This document shows, in pieces, positions 18,315 to 27,161 of a stretch of 64,000 nucleotides of DNA. The stretch comes from JBFJKD01 sp041600415 (GTDB lineage Bacteria; Pseudomonadota; Gammaproteobacteria; Pseudomonadales; Porticoccaceae), in assembly GCA_041600415.1 (NCBI GenBank), contig JBFIKF010000005.1:186001-250000 (forward strand). The letters run 5' to 3'. The notes beneath the pieces are model-generated. The model was not told the origin of the DNA, searched no databases, and saw only the letters and a list, made by a program, of their open reading frames with translations. The first letter of the stretch is position 1. Every line of letters starts with the position of its first letter. The position numbers and the translations under genes are program-made.

Positions 18315-19523
18315 ATGGCGGTAGGACCCGAACTATTTCCGACCATGCACGGTGTTGCGGGGTTGCGACTGGGCACCGCCAGCGCCGGGATTAAAAAACC
18401 GGGGCGCAAAGACCTGGTGGTGATGGCGCTCGCGCCGCAATCCTCCGTTGCCGGGGTGTTTACTCGCAATGCGTTTTGCGCGGCGCCGGTGCAGGTGGCG
18501 AAGGAGTATCTGGCGATGGATACGACACGTTACCTGGTGATCAATACCGGTAACGCCAACGCGGGGACAGGCGCAGAGGGTATTGCCAATGCGCGCCAGG
18601 TGTGCGCTGCACTGGCGCAAATGGAGGGTGTCAGTGCGTCTGCGGTGCTGCCGTTCTCCACTGGGGTGATCGGCGAGCAATTGCCGGTGGAGCCTATTTT
18701 GTCCGCCTTGCCGGACGCCTGTGCGGCGCTGACAGAAGACGGGTGGCGCGCCGCCGCGCTGGGCATCATGACCACGGATACGCGTCCCAAAGGAGCCAGC
18801 ACGACTCTGCTAATTGCCGGGCAACCGGTGACCGTGACCGGTATCGCCAAAGGCGCGGGCATGATAAAACCCGACATGGCCACCATGCTGGGTTTTATCG
18901 CCACCGACGCTCAGGTGCCCCGGGCGTTGTTACAGCAAGTACTTGAGCGGGCAGCGGCCAAATCCTTTAACCGTATTACCATCGACGGTGACACTTCGAC
19001 TAACGATGCGTTGATACTGCTGGCCACCGGTCAGGGCGCTGCGCGCATCGACGCGCACAATCTGGCGGCGTTCCAGCAGGCGGTGGAGGATGTCTGTGTG
19101 CAACTGGCGCAGGCTATTGTGCGCGATGGGGAGGGCGCCACCAAATTTGTCACGGTAACGGTGGAAAGTGGTGCCACGCCGGCGGAGTGCCTGGCCGTGG
19201 CCTACACCATTGCCGAGTCGCCGCTGGTTAAGACGGCACTGTTTGCCAGCGACCCCAACTGGGGGCGCATTCTGGCGGCCATCGGTCGCGCCGGAGTGGT
19301 CGATCTGGATGTGGGTCAGGTGCGCGTGTGGTTAGACGATGTGTTGATCGCGGAGCAGGGCGGACGCGCCGCCAGCTACACGGAAGCGGCGGGGCAGGCG
19401 GTGATGGATCGGGAGGAACTGACCATTCGGGTCGAATTGCAACGGGGCGCCTGCCTGGAAACCGTGTGGACCAGCGATTTAAGCCATGAGTACATTCGGG
19501 TCAATGCCGAATACCGATCCTGA
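18315..19523 (+). CDS. argJ: Glutamate N-acetyltransferase / amino-acid acetyltransferase ArgJ
   Basis: Arginine biosynthesis enzyme that moves the acetyl group from N-acetylornithine to glutamate and, in bifunctional forms, also uses acetyl-CoA. It has 402 residues. The conserved self-cleavage site lies in GAGMIKPDMATML: the Thr becomes the N-terminal nucleophile of the beta chain. Other family blocks are AGVFTRNAFCAAPV, NTGNANAGTG, TGVIGEQLP, TIDGDTSTND and FASDPNWGRILAAIGR. Placement after secA matches pseudomonads; enterics use argE instead. Whether it is mono- or bifunctional cannot be told from the sequence. Its 3' end overlaps mutT by up to 38 bases. Confidence 0.96.
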   Translation: MAVGPELFPTMHGVAGLRLGTASAGIKKPGRKDLVVMALAPQSSVAGVFTRNAFCAAPVQVAKEYLAMDTTRYLVINTGNANAGTGAEGIANARQVCAALAQMEGVSASAVLPFSTGVIGEQLPVEPILSALPDACAALTEDGWRAAALGIMTTDTRPKGASTTLLIAGQPVTVTGIAKGAGMIKPDMATMLGFIATDAQVPRALLQQVLERAAAKSFNRITIDGDTSTNDALILLATGQGAARIDAHNLAAFQQAVEDVCVQLAQAIVRDGEGATKFVTVTVESGATPAECLAVAYTIAESPLVKTALFASDPNWGRILAAIGRAGVVDLDVGQVRVWLDDVLIAEQGGRAASYTEAAGQAVMDREELTIRVELQRGACLETVWTSDLSHEYIRVNAEYRS

Positions 19524-19914
19524 TTCCGGCCCCGTACATGTGGTCGCGGCGGTCATTTTTAACGCCGCGCGGGATCAGGTGTTGATCGCCCGTCGCCCCG
19601 ACCATCTGCATCAGGGCGGGCTGTGGGAGTTTCCCGGTGGCAAGGTCGAAATGGGTGAATCCCCCCGGGCGGCGCTGGCGCGGGAGTTGTGGGAAGAGCT
19701 TGCGCTGCGGGTGGTGCGCTGTACCGCGCTAATGCAGGTAGTACACGCCTACCCCGACAAAACTGTGCAACTCGACGTGTGGATGGTGGATGAAATAGTC
19801 GGTACGCCCGTTGGCAACGAGGGGCAGGCAGTGGCCTGGGTGCCCCTCAACCGCTTAAGCGAGTATCCCTTTCCGGCGGCGAATCAGGACATTCTCGCCA
19901 GACTCCTTACCTGA
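19486..19914 (+). CDS. mutT: Nudix hydrolase, 8-oxo-dGTP diphosphatase MutT
   Basis: Sanitises the nucleotide pool by hydrolysing 8-oxo-dGTP. It has 142 residues with the Nudix box starting GGKVEMGESPRAALARELWE and continuing E-L-A-L; the usual final Gly is Ala, a tolerated change. LWEFPGGK in front of the box is typical of MutT proper. The protein is a stand-alone Nudix domain; the fused thiamine-phosphate-synthase-like C-terminus seen in pseudomonad MutT is missing. The start is either ATG 19486 or ATG 19504, both inside argJ, with no strong ribosome binding site for either, so translation may depend on argJ. Confidence 0.9.
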   Translation: MSTFGSMPNTDPDSGPVHVVAAVIFNAARDQVLIARRPDHLHQGGLWEFPGGKVEMGESPRAALARELWEELALRVVRCTALMQVVHAYPDKTVQLDVWMVDEIVGTPVGNEGQAVAWVPLNRLSEYPFPAANQDILARLLT

Positions 19915-20051
19915 TGTTTCACCTGACGTCTCTTGTACTTCTCGCCACAGGGTTTGGCGCAACAACAATTCGCGAATAGATACGTGGCCAGGAGTTAAGC
20001 GGTAAGGGGCAGTTAACGTTGCGACCAAGCTCACTTCACAGTGACATCCGC

Positions 20052-20273
20052 TTAGTCATTTTCGTCTGCCTGCCAGTCGTCGAGGGGCGCACCGGCAATG
20101 GCGTGCTTTTCCAGAATCCAGTCGCCAAAATCGATTTGTTTACAGCGCGCGGAACAAAACGGGCGATGGGGGTAATCCTCCTGCCAGGGCACCGGGCGCT
20201 TGCAAGTGGGGCACTGTACCACCAGGTTACGGGCGGCTTTTAGGTCGCTGACTTCTTCTTTTTTATTCGCCAC
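20052..20273 (-). CDS. yacG: DNA gyrase inhibitor / zinc-finger protein YacG
   Basis: Small zinc protein known in E. coli to bind GyrB and inhibit gyrase. From GTG at 20273 it has 73 residues. The zinc site is CPTCKRPVPW followed by FCSARCKQIDFGDWI (C-x2-C ... C-x3-C), with the usual acidic C-terminus (DDWQADEND). The open frame continues upstream to 20342, but GTG 20273 is supported by AAGGA eight bases before it and overlaps the coaE stop by 11 bases. In enterics zapD sits between yacG and coaE; here the two overlap, so zapD is absent at this position. Confidence 0.88.
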   Translation of the reverse strand: MANKKEEVSDLKAARNLVVQCPTCKRPVPWQEDYPHRPFCSARCKQIDFGDWILEKHAIAGAPLDDWQADEND

Positions 20274-20883
20274 GGAGCGGTTCCTTCTCCGCCAGGCGGC
20301 AATAATGGTCGTGTAGTTCCGCCACTGCCTGTTCGAGCGCATCGAGGGTTCCAGAATTATCTATCAGGTCGTCGGCGCGGGCGCGTCTTTCCGCGCGGGA
20401 TAACTGGGTGGCCATAATTGCTTTGATCTGCTCCGGGTCGTTGTGGTCGCGGGCTGCGGCGCGCTCCACCTGCACAGCTTCTGGAACATCCACCACCAGC
20501 ACCCGCTGGGTCAGGCTGTGCTGGGTGGTTTCCAGCAGCAAGGGGGATTCGAGAATCGCATAGGGGCTTTGCGCAGCGGCCAGTTCGGCGGCAATCCACT
20601 GCCCAATTTGCGGGTGCAGAAGCTGTTCCAGCCACTGTCTTTGCGCAGCGTCGTTAAACACGATCTTGCGCAGGGCAGCGCGGTCCAGTTCGCCATTGGT
20701 TTGTATGACGCTGGCGCCAAAATGCGCGCCGATTTGCGCCAGCGCCGCGGTGCCGGGAGCGACCACCGCGCGGGCGGCGACATCCGCATCCACCACCTTA
20801 ATACCGAGGCGTCGAAAACAGCCCGCCACCGCGCTTTTGCCGCTGCCGATGCCGCCGGTCAGGCCGACGATATAGCGGGACAT
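20263..20883 (-). CDS. coaE: Dephospho-CoA kinase CoaE
   Basis: Final step of coenzyme A synthesis: phosphorylates dephospho-CoA at the 3'-ribose hydroxyl. About 206 residues from ATG 20883, starting MSRYIVGLTGGIGSGKS, which is the P-loop. Further family features are VVDADVAARAVV (the DAD motif) and ESPLLLETTQHSLTQRVLVVD. The frame is open upstream to 20943 inside pilD, but ATG 20883 overlaps the pilD stop by one base (TAATG), a typical coupled start. The gene lies in the pil operon, as in pseudomonads. Confidence 0.95.
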   Translation of the reverse strand: MSRYIVGLTGGIGSGKSAVAGCFRRLGIKVVDADVAARAVVAPGTAALAQIGAHFGASVIQTNGELDRAALRKIVFNDAAQRQWLEQLLHPQIGQWIAAELAAAQSPYAILESPLLLETTQHSLTQRVLVVDVPEAVQVERAAARDHNDPEQIKAIMATQLSRAERRARADDLIDNSGTLDALEQAVAELHDHYCRLAEKEPLRGE

Positions 20884-21767
20884 TACTGAAATAATTCCAG
20901 GTAGGCGTTGGTGAGTTGCGCGCCGCCGATCAACGCGATCCATCCCGCGACAGCCAGGTAAGGGCCGAAGGCAATGGGTATCTGCCGGTCGCGGCCGCGC
21001 AGGGCGATGCCCGCCAGGCCGACGATGGCGCCGACCAGGGAAGACAGTAAAATAATGAGTGGCAGCTGTTGCCAGCCGAGCCAGGCGCCCAGAGCGGCGA
21101 GCAATTTGAAATCCCCGTGGCCCATGCCCTCGCGGCCGGTCACCAGTTTAAATAACCAGTAGATACTCCACAGGGACAAATATCCGGCGACGGCCCCCAG
21201 CACGGCACTGCCAAGATCGGTAAACACACCGGCCATATTGGCCAGCAGACCCAGCCATAACAGAGGCAGGGTTAGATTGTCTGGCAACAACTGGTGCCTG
21301 AAATCAATGCCGGTCAGTGCCACCAGTATCCAGGTAAAGAGCAGCACCAGCAGGGTCGTGCCTGTAGCACCGTACCAGTACACAAGCAGGGCGGAGAGCA
21401 GGCCACTGGCCAGCTCCACCAGTGGATACTGGATGGATATGGGAGTGGCGCATTGGGAGCAACGTCCGCGCAACAGCAGAAAACTGATCACTGGAATATT
21501 GTGCCAGGGTTTTATTGGCGCGTTGCAGCCGGGGCAGTGGGAGGCGGGAAACACCAGGCCGATTTTACGGGCGTCGGCCTCCGGCTCCAGCCCGAGAAAA
21601 TCCAGGGATTCCCGGCGCCAGTCCGCTTGCATCCGCAGGGGCAGGCGATGGATCACCACGTTCAGAAAGCTGCCCACCAGCAGGCCAAAAATTGCACCGA
21701 GGGTTATCAGTAGGGCTGGTGGTAGTGCCGCTAGTGCGTTTAGTGTTACGTCGATAGCCGCTGACAC
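20883..21767 (-). CDS. pilD: Prepilin leader peptidase / N-methyltransferase PilD
   Basis: Inner-membrane aspartic peptidase that cleaves and N-methylates type IV pilins and type II secretion pseudopilins. It has 294 residues and about eight hydrophobic segments. The cytoplasmic loop has two Cys pairs (CPGC and CSQC) that bind zinc in the methyltransferase part. The two catalytic Asp lie in ALTGIDFRHQLLPD and GMGHGDFKLLAALGAWLGW. The start is GTG 21767, one base after the pilC stop. It presumably matures PilA encoded at 25140. The second substrate set (Gsp proteins) is not encoded in the window. Confidence 0.96.
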   Translation of the reverse strand: MSAAIDVTLNALAALPPALLITLGAIFGLLVGSFLNVVIHRLPLRMQADWRRESLDFLGLEPEADARKIGLVFPASHCPGCNAPIKPWHNIPVISFLLLRGRCSQCATPISIQYPLVELASGLLSALLVYWYGATGTTLLVLLFTWILVALTGIDFRHQLLPDNLTLPLLWLGLLANMAGVFTDLGSAVLGAVAGYLSLWSIYWLFKLVTGREGMGHGDFKLLAALGAWLGWQQLPLIILLSSLVGAIVGLAGIALRGRDRQIPIAFGPYLAVAGWIALIGGAQLTNAYLELFQ

Positions 21768-21768
21768 T

Positions 21769-22983
21769 CTAGAGTACTTGGCCCAGATTAAAGATCGGGA
21801 GGTACATAGCGATCAGTAGCCCCCCCACCAGCACCCCCAGCACCGACATAATCAGCGGTTCCAGCAGGGTGGTGAGGTTGTCCACCGCATTGTCCACGGC
21901 CTCTTCGTAGTGCACAGCAGCCTTTTCCATCATATCGTCCAGTGACCCGGATTCTTCACCGATGGAGGTCAGCTGTAACAGCATGGTGGGAAACAGGTTG
22001 GTGGCCTTCAGGGCGATGTTAATTTGCACACCGGTAGTGACATCGTCCCGCACCTTGAGAATCGCGTCGCGAAACACCGCATTCCCCGACGCGCCAGCCA
22101 CGGATTCCAGCGCCTCCACCAGGGGCACGCCCGCCGCAAAGGTGGTGGACAGGGTGCGGGCAAAGCGCGCCACCACAGCGTTGTACACAATATCGCCAAT
22201 AATGGGGATCTTAAGCATGTACTTATCGACAGCATCCGCAAATGCGGGGGATCGCTGCAGTCCTTGTTTAAACGCGAATAGCGCGATAATCAGAGCAATA
22301 AGAATAATGTACCACCAGGCCACCATAAAATCCGATATACCCATAACAAACAGAGTAAAAGCCGGTAGTTCTGCGCCGAAACCCTCATAAGTGGTGGCGA
22401 ATGTAGGGACTACTTTTACCAATAAAATTCCGGTAACGATAATGGCCACCGCGACAACGGCGATCGGGTAGGTGAGGGCTTTTTTAATCTTGGCTTTGAG
22501 TTGTTCGGTTTTTTCTTTGTACAGTGCTACCCGATCGAGCATGGTATCCAGGGCGCCAGCCTGCTCTCCCGCCTCTACCAGGCTACAGAACAAGTCGTCA
22601 AAATATTTGGGGTGTTTGCGCAGCGCCGAGCCGAAACTGTTGCCCGAGGACACCTCTTCGTGCAGGCCGTTAATCATTTCCTTGAGGGAAGGTTTGTCCG
22701 CCCCGTCGGCGACAATTTCGAAACTTTGCACCAGGGGCACACCGGCTTTCATCATGGTGGCCATCTGCCGGGTAAACAACGCAATATCAGCGGGTTTAAT
22801 GGGCTTGGAACCACCGCCAAACAGAGGCTTGGGCTTTTTCTTGACGGAACGGGTGAGAATACCCTGTTTGCGCAACTGGGCCTTGATCAGCGCCGGATTA
22901 TTACCGCGCATTTCTCCCTGAATAGTTTTCCCTTCCTTGTTGCGCCCCTTGAAGACGTAAACCTGAGACTGTGCTGTCGCCAT
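21769..22983 (-). CDS. pilC: Type IV pilus inner-membrane platform protein PilC
   Basis: Polytopic platform protein (GspF/PilC family) that couples the PilB motor to pilin insertion. It has 404 residues with the duplicated T2SSF domain: the first half carries FTRQMATMMKAGVPLVQSFE and the second FARTLSTTFAAGVPLVEALE. There are three strong membrane segments near 170-200, 220-245 and 375-400. The N-terminus (VYVFKGRNKEGKTIQGEM) is the usual cytoplasmic start. It lies 35 bases downstream of pilB and one base before pilD. Confidence 0.96.
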   Translation of the reverse strand: MATAQSQVYVFKGRNKEGKTIQGEMRGNNPALIKAQLRKQGILTRSVKKKPKPLFGGGSKPIKPADIALFTRQMATMMKAGVPLVQSFEIVADGADKPSLKEMINGLHEEVSSGNSFGSALRKHPKYFDDLFCSLVEAGEQAGALDTMLDRVALYKEKTEQLKAKIKKALTYPIAVVAVAIIVTGILLVKVVPTFATTYEGFGAELPAFTLFVMGISDFMVAWWYIILIALIIALFAFKQGLQRSPAFADAVDKYMLKIPIIGDIVYNAVVARFARTLSTTFAAGVPLVEALESVAGASGNAVFRDAILKVRDDVTTGVQINIALKATNLFPTMLLQLTSIGEESGSLDDMMEKAAVHYEEAVDNAVDNLTTLLEPLIMSVLGVLVGGLLIAMYLPIFNLGQVL

Positions 22984-23018
22984 GTGCTGACCCTTGTTAT
23001 TTGCTACTCGCTAGCGAG

Positions 23019-24746
23019 TTAGTCCGTGGTAACCCGGTTGGCTTCTTCGAGGCTGATTATACCTTCCGCTGTACGGCGAAGTGCGGACTGGCGCAAAGTT
23101 CTGAAACCTTCTTTTTTAGCCTGCTCGCTGATATCTATGGAGTTTCCGCCATCCATAATCACTCGGGAAATGGCTGGCGTGATACGCATGACTTCATAGA
23201 TACCGACCCGGCCCTTGTAACCCTTCATGCACTGGCTACAGCCGACAGGGCGATGAATTTTTATATCTTCCCGGGGCAGGCCGAGAACGTCAAAACCCTG
23301 TTCGGACAGGACCTTATCGGGCACCTCGTCCGCGGGTTCTTTGCAGATTTTGCACAACCGTCGCGCCAGCCGTTGGGCGATAATCAGGCTGACAGAGGTG
23401 GCCACATTAAACGAGGGTACGCCCATATTCAGCAGCCGGGTCAGGGTTTCCGCCGCGCTATTGGTGTGCAGAGTGGACAGCACCAGGTGACCGGTTTGCG
23501 CCGCCTTAATAGCGATTTCCGCTGTTTCCAGATCGCGAATCTCCCCCACCATCACAATATCCGGGTCCTGCCGTAGAAACGCCCGCAGCGCCTCCGCAAA
23601 GGTCAGTCCGACCCGGGCCCGCACCTGCACCTGGTTGATACCCTCCAGGTTGATTTCAATAGGGTCCTCCGCCGTGGAGATATTGCGTTCGGCGGTATTG
23701 AGAATATTCAGCCCGGTATACAGGGATACGGTTTTACCCGAACCTGTCGGCCCGGTAACCAGAATCATACCCTGGGGCTGGTGCAGGGTGTCCAGGTAGG
23801 CCTGTTTTTGATCTTCATCGTAGCCCAAGGCTTCAATGCCCATCTGCGCGCTGCCGGGGTCGAGAATCCGCAACACCACTTTTTCCCCGTACTGGGTCGG
23901 CAGGGTATTCACTCGAAAATCAATGGCCTTGTTTTTGGACAGGCGCAATTTGATGCGCCCATCCTGGGGTACCCGGCGCTCGGAGATATCCATCTGCGAC
24001 ATCACTTTCAGGCGCGCCGCCAGCCGCGGTGCCAGGTTAATGGGTGGCCGAGTGATTTCCTCCAGAATACCGTCGGTGCGAAAGCGCACCCGGTAGGATT
24101 TTTCGTAGGGTTCAAAGTGAATATCCGACGAGCCTTTTTTTATCGCGTCGATTAGCAGTTTATTGATAAAACGCACCACCGGCGCGTCGTCCGCATCGGC
24201 GGTAAACCCTTCATCGGCAGCGTCTTCATCGATGGCCTCGATATCCAGGCCATCCAGGTTCATGTCGTCAATGCCACCCAGGCTACTACCAATATCCTCT
24301 TCTTCGCCGGTGAGGAAGGCTTCTACCGCGCCCTTGAGTTTGTCAAACTCGGCGATCACTGCCTCGACAGTCGCGCCGGTCTGAAAGCGAATTTCATTGA
24401 TGGCGGTATGGTTGGTAGGGTCGTTGATAGCCAGGTGCAGGCGATTGCCTTTATAGGACAGGGGCAGCGCGCCGTGTTTTTTAACCAGTTTGCGGTCTAC
24501 AACGTCTTTCGGGCAGCTCTCGATATTCAGGGCGTCCAGATCGAACACCGGCATGCCAAATTCGTGGGCAGCCACATTGGCCACCAGGTGGGCGGGCAGA
24601 ATATTGGCTTCCACAATATGCTGCACCAGGGTCAGGTGCTCTTTTTTACAGCGCAGGACAATTTCCAGCGCCGTGGTTTCGTCCAGCAGACCGTCGCTGA
24701 CAAAGCGCTTGGGTAGTCCCCGCAACGCGGGATTGGTGGCATTCAT
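23019..24746 (-). CDS. pilB: Type IV pilus assembly ATPase PilB
   Basis: Hexameric extension motor of the type IV pilus. It has 575 residues: an N-terminal MshEN-like region (about 1-170), an acidic linker (about 170-200) and the GspE/PilT ATPase domain. Visible motifs are Walker A GPTGSGKTVSLYTGL, the Asp box in STAEDPIEINLEGINQVQV, Walker B in DIVMVGEIRDLETAEIA, the His box HLVLSTLHTNSA, and a zinc-binding Cys set in LCKICKEP and CSQCMKGYKGRVGIYE. The MshEN-type N-terminus can bind c-di-GMP in some homologues; that is not proven here. First gene of the pilB-pilC-pilD-coaE-yacG operon and divergent from pilA. Confidence 0.96.
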   Translation of the reverse strand: MNATNPALRGLPKRFVSDGLLDETTALEIVLRCKKEHLTLVQHIVEANILPAHLVANVAAHEFGMPVFDLDALNIESCPKDVVDRKLVKKHGALPLSYKGNRLHLAINDPTNHTAINEIRFQTGATVEAVIAEFDKLKGAVEAFLTGEEEDIGSSLGGIDDMNLDGLDIEAIDEDAADEGFTADADDAPVVRFINKLLIDAIKKGSSDIHFEPYEKSYRVRFRTDGILEEITRPPINLAPRLAARLKVMSQMDISERRVPQDGRIKLRLSKNKAIDFRVNTLPTQYGEKVVLRILDPGSAQMGIEALGYDEDQKQAYLDTLHQPQGMILVTGPTGSGKTVSLYTGLNILNTAERNISTAEDPIEINLEGINQVQVRARVGLTFAEALRAFLRQDPDIVMVGEIRDLETAEIAIKAAQTGHLVLSTLHTNSAAETLTRLLNMGVPSFNVATSVSLIIAQRLARRLCKICKEPADEVPDKVLSEQGFDVLGLPREDIKIHRPVGCSQCMKGYKGRVGIYEVMRITPAISRVIMDGGNSIDISEQAKKEGFRTLRQSALRRTAEGIISLEEANRVTTD

Positions 24747-25139
24747 CTGCCGGGCTTTCCTCGTAGTTTTGCAATCTATTGCGGCGTGCGCTTCCCCTGC
24801 TTAGCGCCTCCTGGTAGCGCTTACTGCTTACTGTAAGGCGGAAAACGCTGCAGCGACTCGCTAGTCCGCCAGAGTGTAGGGTATTTTCTGCTTTGGTGGC
24901 AACAGCTTATCCCGAGGTCATCAGCAAACCGTTGAACATTGTGGCAACTCGCAAGGCAAATACTGACAATATTTGTCACTATTGGTCAGGTTGGGCAGCT
25001 GTTTGTGTTGTTTTGATATTCGACGAAAACCGCTAACTCATTGATATTTATGTTTTATGTGTGATTGGCACGGCATATGCATTAAACCGTATGAGCGCTA
25101 ATGCGCCCTTTTAAATAATTGCTAACCAGGAGAATAAGC
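24747..25139. other. Intergenic region between pilB and pilA (393 bp)
   Basis: Divergent promoter region. The pilA-proximal part is AT-rich and holds the sigma-54 promoter described separately. The pilB-proximal part contains a GC-rich inverted repeat, GGCGGA at 24837-24842 with TCCGCC at 24865-24870, enclosing the palindrome CGCTGCAGCG. It may form the pilB leader structure or an operator. No gene is seen here. Confidence 0.6.
25066..25081 (+). promoter_or_regulatory. Sigma-54 (RpoN) promoter of pilA
   Basis: TGGCACGGCATATGCA matches the sigma-54 consensus TGGCACG-N4-TTGCA except for one base. The GG and GC dinucleotides are separated by the required 10 bases. Transcription would start near 25092, about 48 bases before the pilA ATG. 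In pseudomonads pilA is RpoN-dependent and activated by PilR; those genes are not in this window. Confidence 0.8.
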
Positions 25140-25595
25140 ATGCAAACACGTACTAAACAACAGGGTTTTACCCTGATCGAACTGATGATCGTAGTAGCAA
25201 TCATTGGTATTCTGGCCGCCGTGGCCCTGCCCCTGTACCAGGACTATATCGCTCGTTCACAGGTCTCTGAAGGGGTTGCAGGTGCCGGTGCAATGAAAAC
25301 AACACTGACTGAATTTTATTCAGCTCAGGGTGCTTGGCCTGCCGATGGCGTCTACAATTCTGACATAGACGGCCGTTACACGGATTCCATCAACCACGCG
25401 GCGGGCGCTGGCGGAGACCAGGTGATTACTGTTACCTTGTTGAACGCTGCTCCAGTTGCGGCTCCTATCCGCGCGGACACCTTTACCATGACGTCAGTCC
25501 GTGATGCGGCCGGCAACGTCATTCGCTGGGAATGTGCTCCAGGCACCCTTGATCTGAAGTATCTTCCTTCTGGTTGCCAGGCACCTGCACCGTGA
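25140..25595 (+). CDS. pilA: Type IVa major pilin PilA
   Basis: Subunit of the type IV pilus. It has 151 residues with a nine-residue leader ending in Gly (MQTRTKQQG) cut before FTLIE. The mature N-terminus FTLIELMIVVAIIGILAAVA is the hydrophobic helix, with Glu5 needed for assembly. The C-terminal Cys pair (in WECAPGT and LPSGCQ) would close the D-region loop. ATG 25140 was chosen because AGGAG lies just upstream and the leader then has the usual length; the frame is open to 25119. The gene has its own sigma-54 promoter and terminator, so it is expressed as a single cistron. Its partners PilB, PilC and PilD are encoded divergently. Confidence 0.95.
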   Translation: MQTRTKQQGFTLIELMIVVAIIGILAAVALPLYQDYIARSQVSEGVAGAGAMKTTLTEFYSAQGAWPADGVYNSDIDGRYTDSINHAAGAGGDQVITVTLLNAAPVAAPIRADTFTMTSVRDAAGNVIRWECAPGTLDLKYLPSGCQAPAP

Positions 25596-25631
25596 TCGAA
25601 GGTATAGGGATATCGTAGTACAAGTAGTCAG

Positions 25632-25660
25632 AAAAAGGGGGCCCTCGGGTCCCCTTTTTT
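25632..25660 (+). terminator. Rho-independent terminator of pilA
   Basis: Stem arms AAAAAGGGGGCCC and GGGTCCCCTTTTT around a two-base TC centre, ending in T6. It lies 36 bases after the pilA stop and isolates the highly expressed pilin gene from the downstream membrane protein gene. Confidence 0.85.
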
Positions 25661-25820
25661 ATAGTCAGGCCCTTGGCAGGCGGGTATCGAACAAAATTAT
25701 GCAATGATAGCTGCGTTACGAGTTACTACGTAATATCCACGGCTACCAGTCGATGGTCAACGTGACCGAGTAGTTCAGATAGTTGGCTCACTATCGGTTT
25801 CAACGGAGGTGTGCGGATAG

Positions 25821-26921
25821 ATGGACAGCGCAAAACTCGCAAGTCCACAGAACACAATCATGCGGGGCGTATGGCTGCTTAACCCCGGCTTCGATGTGAA
25901 TTTGTTGCTGGGCGGGTTGCTGCTTGGGCTGGGTTCCGCCGCGTTGGTGTTGTACAACCCATCCTTTTTTGAGCCAGTGCTGTTTCTAGATCTGTGGCTG
26001 CTCGGTTACCACCATGTCATTTCCACCTATACTCGGCTGTGTTTTGATACCCAGAGTTTGCGCAAATATCAGTTATTACTAAGCGGCCTGCTGCCGTTGG
26101 TACTGATCGCCACGGCGGGCCTGTATTACGCGCTCGGTGGCTGGGCGGTGGTGACCCTTTACGTGTATTGGCAGTGGTTTCACTATGCCCGCCAAAGCTG
26201 GGGCATTGCGGAGGCCTATCGCCGCCAGGCGATCACGCCGGAGCGCGATGCGGGGACATCCGCAGACGTTCTGTGGTTGAAATTGTCGTTTTACCTGGTG
26301 CCGGTATGGGGTTTGTTATCCCTCTGCCAGCGCAATCCCGATAGCTTTTTGTATATGCCCGTGAGGCTGCTGGAGGTGCCCCTGTGGGTGGTGGACGTGG
26401 CGGGAGTAGCTGCCGTTGCGGCCTTGCTGGTGTGGTCTGCGAGGCAGGTAAAACAGCTGCTGTCCGGGGAAAGGCTGGTACTGCACACGCTGTTTGTCCT
26501 CACTCACCATCTGGTTTTCGCGCTGGCCTATGTGGCTATCGAATCCTTTGATATCGGCTGGCTGATGATCAATATCTGGCACAATTACCAGTACATTTTG
26601 TTCGTATGGCTACACAATAATAAACGCTTTGCCGAGGGTATTTCGAGCTCAGCCTGGTTTTTGTCGTGGTTGAGTCAAAGTAGAAACTGGTGGATTTATT
26701 TTTTGTGTTGTCTTGCGCTCACAGCGGTCGCTTACAGGACCCTTGAGTCTGTCCTGTCGGCTGTCGGCATAGCAGGCTTTGTATTGGTGGCGTATATGAT
26801 CATTAATTTCCATCATTACGTGGTGGATGCGGTGGTGTGGAAGAGGCACAGTAGAACGTTTTCCTGGGTGTCGGCTCGGGTGTCCGGGTTACATCGGCAG
26901 CCTCGGCAAGACGTCCATTAA
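25821..26921 (+). CDS. Histidine-rich polytopic membrane protein of unknown function
   Basis: Not recognised. It has 366 residues with eight or more hydrophobic segments. Histidines sit at or near segment ends in a regular set: H64/H65 (GYHHVIS), H121 (WQWFHYARQSWG), H229/H230 (LTHHLVF), H254 (NIWHNYQY), H265 (WLHNNKR) and H331/H332 (NFHHYVVDAVVW). Several membrane metal-dependent oxidoreductases use such His clusters, so a metal- or haem-binding membrane enzyme is possible, but no family could be named. A promoter was not identified. It lies between the pilA terminator and the convergent nadC gene, so it is probably monocistronic. Its position next to pilA recalls the pilin accessory genes of other bacteria, but it does not look like TfpO or the TfpX/Y/Z type. 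Confidence 0.75.
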   Translation: MDSAKLASPQNTIMRGVWLLNPGFDVNLLLGGLLLGLGSAALVLYNPSFFEPVLFLDLWLLGYHHVISTYTRLCFDTQSLRKYQLLLSGLLPLVLIATAGLYYALGGWAVVTLYVYWQWFHYARQSWGIAEAYRRQAITPERDAGTSADVLWLKLSFYLVPVWGLLSLCQRNPDSFLYMPVRLLEVPLWVVDVAGVAAVAALLVWSARQVKQLLSGERLVLHTLFVLTHHLVFALAYVAIESFDIGWLMINIWHNYQYILFVWLHNNKRFAEGISSSAWFLSWLSQSRNWWIYFLCCLALTAVAYRTLESVLSAVGIAGFVLVAYMIINFHHYVVDAVVWKRHSRTFSWVSARVSGLHRQPRQDVH

Positions 26922-27161
26922 CTAAATTGCCTGGTCAGGCAGGTCATGCCATATTTTTAATTTTTTTTGCAAAACGCATCTCTAAGTGCTGGACGTGGTC
27001 TTTAGTGATGACCTAGAAAAATTTTTCGCATCGATGGCTATTCTGAATGTAGCCAGGTTGAGTTATCCCCTGTTTCTCATCGACATTCCAATAGTACCGT
27101 TTGCGGTGGTGGTAAGCGGATACGGCATGGCAAGTTGCAGTGGGCGGCCTGCCACATTGGC

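Noticed and set aside
26928..26970. GCCTGGTCAGGC followed by T-rich sequence as a terminator of the histidine-rich membrane protein gene
   Set aside because: The stem has only five pairs with a two-base loop and lies about 10 bases before the T run; too weak to claim.
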